From Uloborus plumipes (taxonomy: Eukaryota; Arthropoda; Arachnida; Araneae; Uloboridae), in assembly GCA_038373865.1 (NCBI GenBank), contig JAXGGA010000071.1:1-64000 (forward strand): DNA of 64,000 nt. Reading direction: 5' to 3'. Position numbers and translations under genes: made by a program. Shown piece by piece: positions 1 to 10,300 of this stretch. How positions within the stretch are numbered: position 1 is the stretch's first letter; the number at the start of each line of letters is the position of its first letter. The notes under the pieces were generated by a model. The model was not told where the DNA came from, did no database searches, and worked only from the letters and a program-made list of their open reading frames with translations.

Positions 1-430
1 AGCAAGGATACTTCATTACCGCATTTAAATTTTCCATTTGAGCATTTTTTTCGTTCAACATTGAACCGTTCAAGCAACCTTTCCCCACCTAATAACTTGA
101 GTGAACCGTCAGAATGGAATAAACTTTTTTTTGTTTGAAAGATCTCGGAGAGGCTTTCCCATACATTCCCATATTTCGCTTTTTGATTTGAACCATTTTT
201 CGTTCAATATTAAACCGTTCAGAACAAAAATTAACATTAGCGTCTACGGGGAATTTAAGTTGAATGCTGATCCTGAACTTAAAGTCGGATTTCCTTCAAA
301 CTAACTTTGTAAGAAAATGGTTTTGATAAATAATGTTTGTAAAGTACTTTTCTGAGTAATCTTATGTGAGGACTCTGATTCCGACTCCGACTCCGCAAAC
401 ATGGCGGAAATGCGGGCTCAGAAAAAAAAT
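1..430. repeat. Dispersed repeat with ~140-bp internal units, copy A
   Basis: Two diverged units follow each other. Each carries the phrases TTCGTTCAACATTGAACC, 'aacttttttttgtttgaaagatctc' in shortened form, and CCCATATTT. The same order of phrases, the same exit sequence (GATCCTGA, CGGATTTCC, TGGTTTTGAT) and the same closing run of TCCGACTCCGACTCC occur at 52390-53360. The block is therefore one mobile or amplified repeat family seen twice. I see no terminal inverted repeats and no credible protein; short open frames here are AT-rich and do not persist in the second copy. The class is unknown. Confidence 0.6.
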
Positions 431-1029
431 GATTGACTGTGCAGACGAGTTTTTGTTTATTTATTCATTTGTTTTATTTTGTTTATTATTATTATTATTT
501 TTTTTTTGGCAGACGATTTTTTTTGTAACAAAAAATTTTCATTCACGAGAACATTTTATTCTTTATTTATATTTAACAACTGGCAACGGATTAAAAGTGA
601 AATTCGAGACATTTTATTAACAGACGAGTTTTATTTTTCTTTTTTATTTTTTCTTTCTTGGATAAAATGTGTTTTGATGCTCTTTGTACTTTTATTTATT
701 TATTTTATTATTATTATTTTTTTTTTTATTTGAAAACGATGGAGGATTTTTTCTGCGGAGGAACTGTAACCGTTACATTCTTTAAAAGGTGCGACAAAAC
801 TTTATTTATTCGCTAATTACTTTTTACGTGTCTATTTCATCTGATGAGAGGGGTATATTTTGCTTTTCGAAATCAGCTCTAAGTGCTAAAAAGGTATGTT
901 TGACATAATTTTCAGTCTCAGATAATCAAGAGACAGATGCGAGAATGCCGATGTCGATGTACGGGAAAGTAGGCTCGTTCAGTTCTTGTCAGAACTTCTT
1001 GTTAATATTTTCGATTCTATCGAAATCAA
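431..1029. other. No gene; T-rich low-complexity DNA
   Basis: Long T and ATT tracts (about 474-510 and 690-731) dominate the first 300 bases. The rest is ordinary AT-rich sequence. Open frames through the T tracts encode only Phe/Leu/Ile-rich low-complexity peptides and are not supported as genes. Confidence 0.5.
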
Positions 1030-2150
1030 TAAACTAATGAAATTATAATGTTAACCTTTTTAATACCTTAGTGCACTCCATTATCAACTCGTTTCTCGTT
1101 CGGTTTGAATTCTCAGGAATCTTGATAGGGCAGACGATGAGCTTAAAAGAAATAGGTCGTGCCTTGAGACGATGAAAATACACTTCTGAAAATCAAGAAA
1201 TTTTAATTGAAAATACAGCTATCTTCAAATAGTGGGAAACTTAATTACGTACTTTTGACATTTACGTATCTCTTTACGTCGGTTTTGCACTAACTAAAAC
1301 ACTTTTTTGACTACAAGGATTTGACTAATAATACTCGTGAATATTCAGTAACCACAACAAATTAAATTTTGGAGAGAGGTTTGGTTTTCAATATTTGTTT
1401 TTTAATGTGATTGGCAAACTAAAGAAATGATGAAATGTCAAACCTTTTTGATTGTTTAGTGCAAATGTACACTGTAACTGAGCTAACTAGTGCCTTAACT
1501 AAATGAGAAAAATGTTATTCTAAATTTAAAATTAATTAATGTAAATTTTAAAACAATGGGAGGCTTAATTACGTACTTTTGACATTTTCATATCTCTGTG
1601 CATTGATTCGACATCAAGAACACATTTTTTACATCGACACATTTTATATTTTTACACATTTAATATTTTTGGACTGACATTTTATGTTTATGGTTTTACA
1701 AATAATTTTCATTAATGCTCAAATAACCATGGTAAACTAGTTTTCAGAGAGAAGTTTGCTTTTTTATTTCTTTATATTTTGCATTAATCAATAAAGTAAC
1801 GAAATGATAAAATATCAAGCTTTTTTTAATTGTTTGGTACAACTGTATACTGTAACTGAGAGGACACAGCTCGTGCCTTAACATAAAAGGAAAAATTTTG
1901 TTTTGAAAAAAAGGAAACTGCAATAAACTAAAATTTTAATTTATCTTTAAACAGTGACAGATTTTATTATGCACGTTTGACATTTGAGTTGTTTCATGTT
2001 TCAGTTTTGTTAGTACAACAGACATTCTTTATTTTCAATATTTATTTTACTACACAAATTTAAAAAATAGCAATCGTAACTATTGCTAAAACTAGCATTC
2101 TCATTATTAGAAATATATCTTTAACTGTTTTACATTGAATCGCAAACGGT
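1030..2150. repeat. Degenerate tandem repeat, ~330-390 bp unit, about three copies
   Basis: A recurring order of phrases appears three times: 'gtgcctta', an A-rich run, then TTACGTACTTTTGACATTT near 1247, 1566 and (diverged, TTATGCACGTTTGACATTT) 1962, then a T-rich run. TACTGTAACTGAG recurs at about 1470 and 1850. Unit spacing is irregular, so copies are old. No protein or terminal structure is visible. Confidence 0.55.
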
Positions 2151-2742
2151 AAACTGGAGAAATTTCAAGCAGTTTTAAATGTTCTGCTCAGTTGAATGCG
2201 CAAGGAGTTGCGAAGTAAACGTTTTCCGAAACAAGTCATGTTTAAAACTAAAACACAAATACAAAAATACACGACGAAACTTCTCATCAATTCGTATAAA
2301 AAAGCACATAATAAACACTCTTGAAAATATCAGTAAAAATTAGTTTCATCTATGGAACGCCATTTTCAAACATATGCGTAAATAAAAGAATCACATAGCC
2401 TCTAAATTAGCGTCCATGCAACCGAAAAATGAATTTGCGACACTCCTTAGAGCATCCATTATTGCTGCTAGTAGATTAACACGCAAGTCAGCAAAGCGCT
2501 CAGACGCAATTCTAAATTAATTACGGACTTTTCGTTCAGATGACGCTTTACTGCGCAATAAAAATGAACACTGCATGAGCAAAAAAGAATAAGTGAAAGC
2601 ATTCAGAAATTAGGTTTTGAAAAACAATGTGCATTTATTCCAATTAAAATACTAGTTTTTCTTTATAAATTTCCGTTTGTTTCAAGAAGTTTCTATTTTT
2701 CTAATGAATTACGCGTTATTAATGCCTTAAATGAAATCAATA
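2151..2742. other. No gene seen
   Basis: AT-rich sequence without an open frame of note, terminal repeats or RNA-gene motifs. Confidence 0.5.
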
Positions 2743-2744
2743 TA

Positions 2745-3292
2745 CAGTGAACTCTCACTTATACACCACCTCATTTATGCGCCTTTTTCACTTATACGAC
2801 GATTTTCAGTGGTCCCAGCACATTCCATAGTAAAATAATGATAATTTCATTCGTTTATGCGTCGCTCTAAAGATAAATATTTCACTTATGCGCCGAATTT
2901 TTCGAAAAATGTAAACAATTTAATTTATTTTCTTGGAAAATGAGCATGTTTCTTGACTTTCCTCTTTAATCCTTGTCTTTTATTGCTCACGGAAGGCATT
3001 TTTTCCACATGAACTAGAGTTCGGTGAGGGACAATTATCTATTATGGATCGTTTTAAAAGGACCAGTTTGTGATTAATTTTTGTTTTCTCCTTATCATTG
3101 CAATTAGGTTTCAGTATTTGCCAAACCATAGTAATATGACCATTTTCTATATAAACATTCTTATTCATGCTCTCATTAGAATTTATGTTGCATTTTACAC
3201 TTTTAAATAGGCTTGTTCACTTATGCGTCTCTCTCACTTATGCGCCTTTTTCTGTTGGTCCCTTGGGCCGGCGCATAAGTGAGAGTTCACTG
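2745..3292. mobile_element. pogo/Tigger-like non-autonomous DNA transposon, 548 bp
   Basis: Terminal inverted repeats CAGTGAACTCTCACTTAT (left) and the complement of ATAAGTGAGAGTTCACTG (right) are flanked on both sides by TA (2743-2744 and 3293-3294). This is the target duplication of the Tc1/mariner/pogo superfamily. Subterminal direct repeats of CACTTATGCG-type sequence lie inside both ends, as is usual in pogo/Tigger elements. On the minus strand a short Lys/Arg-rich reading frame near 2930-2998 might be a relic of a transposase N-terminus. I cannot confirm that, and the 62-residue frame at 2980-3168 is not recognisable. A non-autonomous deletion derivative is the best reading. Confidence 0.75.
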
Positions 3293-3574
3293 TAAATAAT
3301 TTATTCTTTTTGATCCGAAAATTTTAATACATTTCGTTTATCCTTTCAGTTTCCATGTCATGTATATCAGTGTTTGCCATTATAACAAACCTAAATTGAG
3401 AAGTACAGATGCACTAATGTCAATACGTGTTATTGGAGCAAATAAAAAACAAAGCATACATTAGTTTCTTGTTAAAATGAACTCCAAAGGACCTTCAAAT
3501 ATCAAATCATCGAAAGCGTAGTTCATCACATTCGATAACTTAATGACATTCCTTCGAAATTAAAGCTAAAAACT

Positions 3575-3838
3575 TAAAATTAAGATTTTTCAACGCTCAA
3601 AGGCAAAAAATTGCAGAATGCTTCAAACACGTGCTTGAGAGTTACGTGGAACGCCTTCTTCAATGCAAAGGATGGGAGATTATGCATAAAAAGATATCCA
3701 ACAAAATATTTAGATTCAATTTCATTCGTAATCTCACATTCTTTGCATTGAAAAGGCGTTCCTAATGACGCTTAAAACACGTATATGCAGCGTTCTGCTG
3801 ATATTGTGCACTTTAACGTTGAAAAACCTAAATTAATT
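3575..3838. repeat. Imperfect ~260-bp palindrome
   Basis: The left arm (about 3578-3685) reads TTTTTCAACG, CACGTG, GGAACGCCTTCTTCAATGCA, GGGAGATTA. The right arm (about 3730-3835) is its reverse complement with several mismatches and small indels: TAATCTCACATTCTTTGCAT, AAGGCGTTCC, CACGTA, AACGTTGAAAAA. The centre is near 3705. It could be a foldback MITE or the DNA of a long hairpin RNA. No target duplication is evident. Confidence 0.7.
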
Positions 3839-3951
3839 TTTCTGCATAAAGGTATGTATTGCTTAAAATTTTGCTTAGTGTCAATAGAAACAGGATGCAA
3901 AAATACGAATAATTGTTAACTTAAAATAAAATCGTATCTTGATGAACTGTC

Positions 3952-4085
3952 AAGGCCCTGCTCCACGTCATCAGAAAACGCGACCGAAACCGAATGCAGA
4001 AACCGAAAATCCGGGTACTTTCCATAGGAACACCATTTAATCCATTTTACGTTTCTGCTTTACGTCAATGTGGAGCAGGCCCCTT
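3952..4085. mobile_element. Small MITE, copy 1 of an adjacent pair
   Basis: Ends are AGGCCCTGCTCCACGTCA and, inverted, GTGGAGCAGGCCCCTT. The interior (CGACCGAAAC, CCGGGTACTTTC, ACACCATT, TCCATTTTACG) is shared with the copy 65 bp downstream. No coding capacity. Superfamily uncertain; the CAGGGCC-type ends are hAT-like but no 8-bp duplication was found. Confidence 0.65.
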
Positions 4086-4150
4086 ATGCTTAAAAGATAA
4101 TTATAAAGATTTTGAAAATGCCCAAGAATAAGTCCCGGGAAAAGTAGTGT

Positions 4151-4298
4151 AAGGGCCATGCTCCACATCAGCGTAAAACGCGACCGAAACTGAAGGCAGA
4201 AACCGAAAATCCGGGTACTTTCTATAGGAACACCATTGAATCCATTTTACGCTTCTGCCAAATTTTTCTGCTTTACGTCGATGTGGAGCATGGCCCTA
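4151..4298. mobile_element. Small MITE, copy 2 of an adjacent pair
   Basis: Inverted ends AAGGGCCATGCTCCACATC and GATGTGGAGCATGGCCCT enclose the same interior as the copy at 3952-4085, plus a short insertion around 'gccaaatttttctg'. Same orientation as its neighbour. This fits local re-insertion or a tandem duplication of a MITE. Confidence 0.65.
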
Positions 4299-5941
4299 AG
4301 TCGTATAAATCGGTTACATCAAAGCAGAAAAAAAAATTCCATGTTTCGTTAAGAAACTGGTTAGTTCTAAGAAAAAGAAGTAGACACCATCATGTCGGTG
4401 ATTAGTTTAAAAACTGCTTTTTTTGCCATTTCATTATATTAGTCTTATCGGTAAACCCGTTTTGTGGTTTAAGTTTGAACCAATTTAAAGGTGTTTCTCT
4501 CCAGAATATAAACTGAGGTATAAGCTGGATTACTAAAGCACCAAAAGTGTTCTAACTTGTCTATTCCTCTCCCCACGTCCTTCCCTCAGCGATCTAGTCA
4601 TTAGGTCGTGAGAAAGTTTAAGCACGAAATCAAGTGTATCTTTATGAAATGATTTGTTATCGTCAGGAAGAAATTTGCTTAAACAACTGGGGGAGACTTT
4701 AGATTCTGTATGTCAGAGTTTGCATTGTTCACAGTTTTACCTCACTTGGTGTAGTGTTGCCTCTCTTACTAGTTTAATTATTAATTTTAAGAAAATGAAA
4801 TTCCAATGGAATACATATTTAAAACAATTACATAAAAAAATTCAGAAAAATTACCAAGAGTTCGGGTCAGTAAAATTAAAAATTTTAAATCATTAAATCA
4901 CCATTTTTGATGCTTTAAATATAGAATATTAATCGAGTTTTCCCGATACAGACAATGGTTATTGGGGATATCCTTCGTCTCAAAACAAATGGTGGACAAT
5001 ATTTGTTCATACGACGTGAAACAGTTTCTCAGCACATGTCAACTACTTGAATTGTCATTTTGAACCAAATGTCGTACTCGGTAAAATGAAATTTAGGTTT
5101 TAAAAAAGTTTTATCCGTAGACTATGTAAGGGAAGCAAATAAGTATTGTATTATATTTTAGGTCTAGGAATTGTAAAGATGACCATCTTGTAAAACGTTA
5201 CCTTTGAACATTGCAATTAACAGTAATATTTCAAGATAACTTACGTTAGCAATCGGAGAGGAAATGTAACTGAGGATTTCCCCCAGTGCAAAACACGTAA
5301 GCAAAGTAAATTAAGTTCTTAGTAGCTCCAAACCACTTTCAAAGATAATTTTTAAATCCATTCGCAGCTAAGATGTTATTCCCACATGTTTCCGTTTCAA
5401 AGGCATAGTTTTACTATGCAGCTTTATGAATGTATGCAGTAGTTCACAATACAATTACAACCACCTCTTTCAAAGTTAAAATATTTTTTATTGCAATCAC
5501 TTAAAACATACAGATAAAATAAAATAATTATGTATGATAAATATTTTTTTTTATAGAAAAAGGCGTAAAATATGCAATAAAGTTTTCCCGGTTAGGATCT
5601 GAGCTTTCTCAAATTCTGAATTATAGTCAACTTTAGTCTTCGCTTTCTTTTACGAGCGATATTTTCCAGATTTTTCCCTCGCAAGTGGAAGCCATAATAG
5701 TTTATGACACCTCATGCTTATTATTTTTCGCAAAACATTAAATAAGTATTTTCCTCACTAAGTTACTGATCCGATATTCTTCTATTTCATAATACTTCAC
5801 GTTAATAAATCATTCCTCAGTCCCCTCCGTTCAGATTTTTAGAAGATTTGCCAATTTCTTAAGCGAAGGAATATCTTATATTCTTTATTTTTTAACCAAG
5901 CAATTAAACGCAAAATAAAAGTTAAAAAAGCAAAGCTTATG
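4299..5941. other. No gene seen
   Basis: AT-rich sequence with only short, unsupported open frames (for example an 80-residue frame at 4654-4896 with no recognisable motif). Nothing repetitive beyond homopolymers. Confidence 0.45.
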
Positions 5942-5943
5942 TA

Positions 5944-7363
5944 CACTGCTCGACATTGAAAATGCAACACCAAGAAGGAGTGGTCAGAAATTGATGAAAT
6001 TTGGTAAGAAGACAGAGACAGCATGGAACAATAAGTGATATTTATTTCAAAATAAATAAGCAAAATTTAGAGCGAGGACGGCGTCGGCTCAGTAAGAAGT
6101 AGAACCACCGCGGACAGCGATGCACGAAGAAACACGTCTAGGCATGGAGTCAATAAGCCTGCGGATGGTGTCCTGAGGGATGGCACTCCATTCCCTTTCA
6201 ACCATTTGCCACAGTTCGTCCTCTGAACGAGGCAGTGACAGGTTCTGCAAACGGCGTCCAATCACGTCCCACACATGTTCGATTGGTGACAAGTTAGGAG
6301 AGTATGGTGGCCAGGAAAGCATCTGTACACCTCGTAGAGCATGTTGGCTGATTCGAGCACTGTGAGGCCGGGCGTTATCCTGTTGAAAAATTGCATTTGG
6401 CAGACCCTGAAGGTAGGGGATTGCCACCGGCCGCAGTACATTATCTACATATCGTTGGGCCGTCATAGTGCCCCGAATACGAACTAGAGGTGATACGGAA
6501 TTGTATGCAATAGCGCCCCAAACCATTATGCCACGTTGTCGTGCTGTGGGGCGTTCCACAGTTACTGCCGGATTCGATCTTTCTCCACGTCGACGCCACA
6601 CACGTATGCGATGACTATCGCTGGACAAACAGAAGCGGGATTCATCTGAGAACACTACGGTTTGCCATTCTGCCATCCACGTCGCTCTGGTCCGGCACCA
6701 TTCCAAACGTTGGAGTCTGTGCTGTGAGGTCAATGGCAGTCTTCTTAGCGGGCGCCGTGATTGCAGGCCACGTGCAACCAGTCGACGGGAAATGGTTCTG
6801 GTCGACACAGGAACATCCAGGGTACCTTGCACGTGCTGCAGAATCGACGTACAAGTGACTTGCGGGTCCGCCCCAGCATTTCGGTGAATCCGTCGATCCA
6901 AGCGGTCTGACGTCACTCTGGCTGCACCTGCACCCCTCAATGTGGCTACATTTCCTCTTTCCAACCATCTCCGACACAGCCGATGCACAGTGCTTGCATC
7001 CATGTGGGTATCAGCTGCAATTTGACGTATGGACCAACCTCCCCTTCTCAGTCCGATCACCATACCCCTTGTAAAGTCGTCTATATGCTGGAAGTGTCTT
7101 CGTTGAGGACGGCGTGGCATTTCCTCCTATCACACGTATCCTTCGAGACAAAAACCAAATTTCTCCGATAATTAGTCTGGCAGAAAAACCAACATGAACA
7201 TAGCCCACTTTTCAACTTCATTCTCTTATATCTTACTTCACGTGCGTCGGAGAGCTGCGCATTTCATATCATTTGCATAACTCAGTGACGTGCGTCTACG
7301 GTAAAATTTGCATGAATTTCTGACCACTCCTTCTTGGTGTTGCATTTTCAATGTCGAGCAGTG
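5944..7363 (-). mobile_element. Complete Tc1-like transposon, 1420 bp (copy 1)
   Basis: Perfect terminal inverted repeats of about 49 bp begin CACTGCTCGACATTGAAAAT and end GTGGTCAGAAATT. They are flanked by TA on both sides (5942-5943, 7364-7365), the hallmark of Tc1/mariner insertion. The element holds a single intact transposase gene on the minus strand. Two further copies lie in the window: 36183-37601 (1419 bp, nearly identical, one base missing) and 14652-15800 (diverged and truncated). Intact ends plus an intact gene make this a candidate autonomous, recently active copy. Confidence 0.93.
6089..7120 (-). CDS. Tc1/mariner-superfamily transposase, intact
   Basis: The 343-residue protein should bind the element's terminal repeats and catalyse cut-and-paste transposition at TA sites in the nucleus. 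The N-terminal ~120 residues hold two helix-turn-helix (paired-like) regions: GWSIRQIA with STVHRLCRRW (28-52), then LDRRIHR to TISRRL (74-114). The catalytic domain follows, with first Asp in FSDESRF (D159), the MVWGAI signature (199-204), second Asp in QQDNARPH (D248) and Glu in SPIEHVW (E281). By my count 32 residues separate D248 and E281 rather than the 34 usual for Tc1. The decayed copy and the frameshifted copy show the same spacing, so it is a family trait. The ATG start gives MPRRPQRR, conserved in the other near-identical copy. The length is typical of Tc1 transposases. No frameshift or stop is present. Confidence 0.93.
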   Translation of the reverse strand: MPRRPQRRHFQHIDDFTRGMVIGLRRGGWSIRQIAADTHMDASTVHRLCRRWLERGNVATLRGAGAARVTSDRLDRRIHRNAGADPQVTCTSILQHVQGTLDVPVSTRTISRRLVARGLQSRRPLRRLPLTSQHRLQRLEWCRTRATWMAEWQTVVFSDESRFCLSSDSHRIRVWRRRGERSNPAVTVERPTARQRGIMVWGAIAYNSVSPLVRIRGTMTAQRYVDNVLRPVAIPYLQGLPNAIFQQDNARPHSARISQHALRGVQMLSWPPYSPNLSPIEHVWDVIGRRLQNLSLPRSEDELWQMVEREWSAIPQDTIRRLIDSMPRRVSSCIAVRGGSTSY

Positions 7364-7365
7364 TA

Positions 7366-10300
7366 TTTAAGAAATAAAAAAAAACTAATATTTTCTTAAA
7401 AAGAGTCCTCCATCAGTCAGCCTCACATCCCCATATTGAGGTATTTTTTGAGGGAAACTTGTAGATTTAATTTCAATGTATTACTGTATTTCAAACGAAA
7501 TAAAAATATTCTTTATGCATACACGTTTTCATTGCAAAGCGTACGATATAGTTTTTTTTTTTTTTTTTCAATTTCTTTACTAAAGGTAAACTTTAAATTT
7601 CTATAGGAATGATGTTTTACTAAAATCAGATGTCAGCCGCTTAAAAATACTTCCTTTTCGGCTTATGAGAGTTGTCACTCATCAGTTAACTAGGTCAAAA
7701 TAAAAAAGATTGATGAGATTTATTTTTGTTTCGAAACAATTTTGTATAAATATAAATATGTGAAATAAAAACCATAAAAGAATATTATCAATAGAACCCA
7801 GAACCTTAAAAAAGCAATTAAGACACTTCACCCTCTAATATGTCAAAAAATAGCGAAATAAAATTAAATATTAAAATCAAAGAATAAATAAATACAGCAG
7901 AAAATTGGCAAAACAGAAGTCAAAACTTTATCGTCAGTGAATCTTTTATATGCATATTTATTCGTTAAAAATATTTTAAAAAAAAAGTATTTACATGTAA
8001 CTTTTAAAATGCGAAAATATTTTCCTGGACAATTTACGTTAGATCTCAAATTTTATTTTAATGTTGAAAATGCTATTTATTTAATTCTATCTGTCATATT
8101 TTATAAATCTTTGACAAAATGATGCGGCAAGCACGTTTTGTTAAATTCGCTTCACTTATGGTATGCTAAATTTTTTTTTTCTGTATTTTAATATTTGAAT
8201 ACTGTATAGAAATTTTATTTCATTTGTTTATTTTTTCTTAAGTCTTTTCATATAATGTGGTAAAATACTTATGAGGACGAAGTTTGATACACTTGCATAC
8301 TACATGGGATACTTATGTTTGCAAAAAGTTTTATTGATTTCTTGTTTATAAATTTATTTATTGTAGTTTTTTTCTTCTTTTTTTAAGGAGTACTGAATTT
8401 AATTTTATTTAAAACATTTTTCCACCGTGTATTCGGCAAAATTGGACTGATTAGAAATAAAATGTTAATACTCATGTTTTCGCATTCCAATTTTAAAGTA
8501 CAAGAACTCACTAATTCATATTACTGTTACATGGACATCAGCTGTGAGAGCTATTTTTTAATATTTCCTTCAGTTTTATGCACGTTATGAACTAGTGTTC
8601 CGTTTTCACTCAGTACAGTTTCATACTACATGTTATAGTAAGAATTGCATAAAATTACATTTATTCACTATGGATAAAATTATTCATTATAGTTTCCTGG
8701 TGAAAGTATACTTTGAAAAAGAATGTTTAAAGAATATTTTTCCGCAAATACATCTGCAAAGTAGCCGATTTTGGCCGAACTCTAATATTTAGTACGAACA
8801 GAAAATCTTGAAAGATAGACTAAATTTTTTGTAAAATTACCTTCTTCAGAATTATTAAAAAATCAGCTACAGAGCATAAAAGTTCAAAAAAAAACATAGA
8901 AATTCCGTTTCTAAAAACTTAAAAAGTGAAAAAAAATGATTCCAATGTTTCATTGCAAAAACTTTGTCAAAATTTTCTTGTGAAAGCTTTTTTTTAAATT
9001 TATTTATTCATATCTGATTATTTTAACCTTGCATGAAAAAATAGGTAAGTAAGACAAATATTAGTCTAATCATATGCAGCTCTAATGCCACTCAATGTAT
9101 CAAATTATGTTTTTGAACTACGATTTGAACAAAAAATTTGGTTTTAAATGTAACCACAAAACAAATAGAATGTTTTAAGTATAGTTTTGTTTTAAAAATT
9201 GACATACTTTATTCGTTATTTTCAAGCCAACTTTTTAAGTTCATAGCGTCATCATGATAAAAAAATAGTCTAACATAAAACACGAAAAGTGAAATATAAT
9301 TGTTTCTTCAAGTAATTAAAAATTTAATATTTGTTCAGATTTCAAAAATCTGTAAGAGGCAGACTTAAAAAGCAGTGCAAAAATCTTTCGAGAATACGGG
9401 AAAATTGTCACATGGAGAATAATGAAAGCTAGAAAAAATATAAACTGTTTTTTCTGTAAGTGATTAAAGGAACTTACATAAAAAGATATAGTTTTCAATG
9501 CTCACTAATAATTTGGATGCGTATAAACAATGTTTCAAAAATTTGTTTTCGCATTATTTTTAATAAAATATGGAAATACCATAATCATTACTTTCGAATT
9601 TAAATATTTCAAAACATTTTCTTTTAAACGAAATATCATCAAAATCGGCAAAAATTTGTTTTATTTGTTTTTGAAAAAAATACTTCATCACGCATTCCAT
9701 TATTAATCTTTTTTTAATATCATTTGAAAAAGGAACCTTAATTACAAAGAGTAAAACTTATGTTAATAATGTTGCACAGAAATGACATTGTTTAAGAAAA
9801 ATTGCTTTTTAGTGATAATAAATTACATATTGCATTGAATATAAGAAACAATTTTGACGAAAAGAAACAAATGAAAAAGTAGGATATTGTTCAATAGAAA
9901 AATACCACATATATAAGAAGTGTGCCTAAACATTTTTCGAAAATAAAAAAAAGGATAAATTGCTTCGATATTTACACGTGCTGTGAACATTTCAAGTTTA
10001 AGGGAGGGATCTTAAAGTTAAAGTCTTTTAGAGCTGAAAATAAGATTTTAGGGGTCAAAGAAAATAGAAAAAAACAATAAATGCTAAATGCCTCTATTTT
10101 TAAATGAAAAAAATTTTGATGTACAATCGGTTTTGCAAAATCATTCATTAATGCATATAAATATAATATTTTGGATCTGTTGAACTCTCCAAAACATAAT
10201 ATGAACTCAAAATATCAAAAAACGTATTTTTTATTACACATTGCTTCCGTCTTTTTAATAAAAGGGTTCTAATGTATTCAACTACTAAGGTTTCGTTCGT

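Noticed and set aside
843..900. CTGATGAG ... TTTTCGAAA resembling a fifth hammerhead core
   Set aside because: A stem II with several G-U pairs can be drawn, but there is no cleavage triplet followed by sequence pairing with the upstream stem I strand, and no similarity to the four real copies.
7669..7700. Minus-strand CTGATGAG near 7675 as a hammerhead
   Set aside because: No stem II closes before the following GAAA-like sequence and no stem I partner exists.
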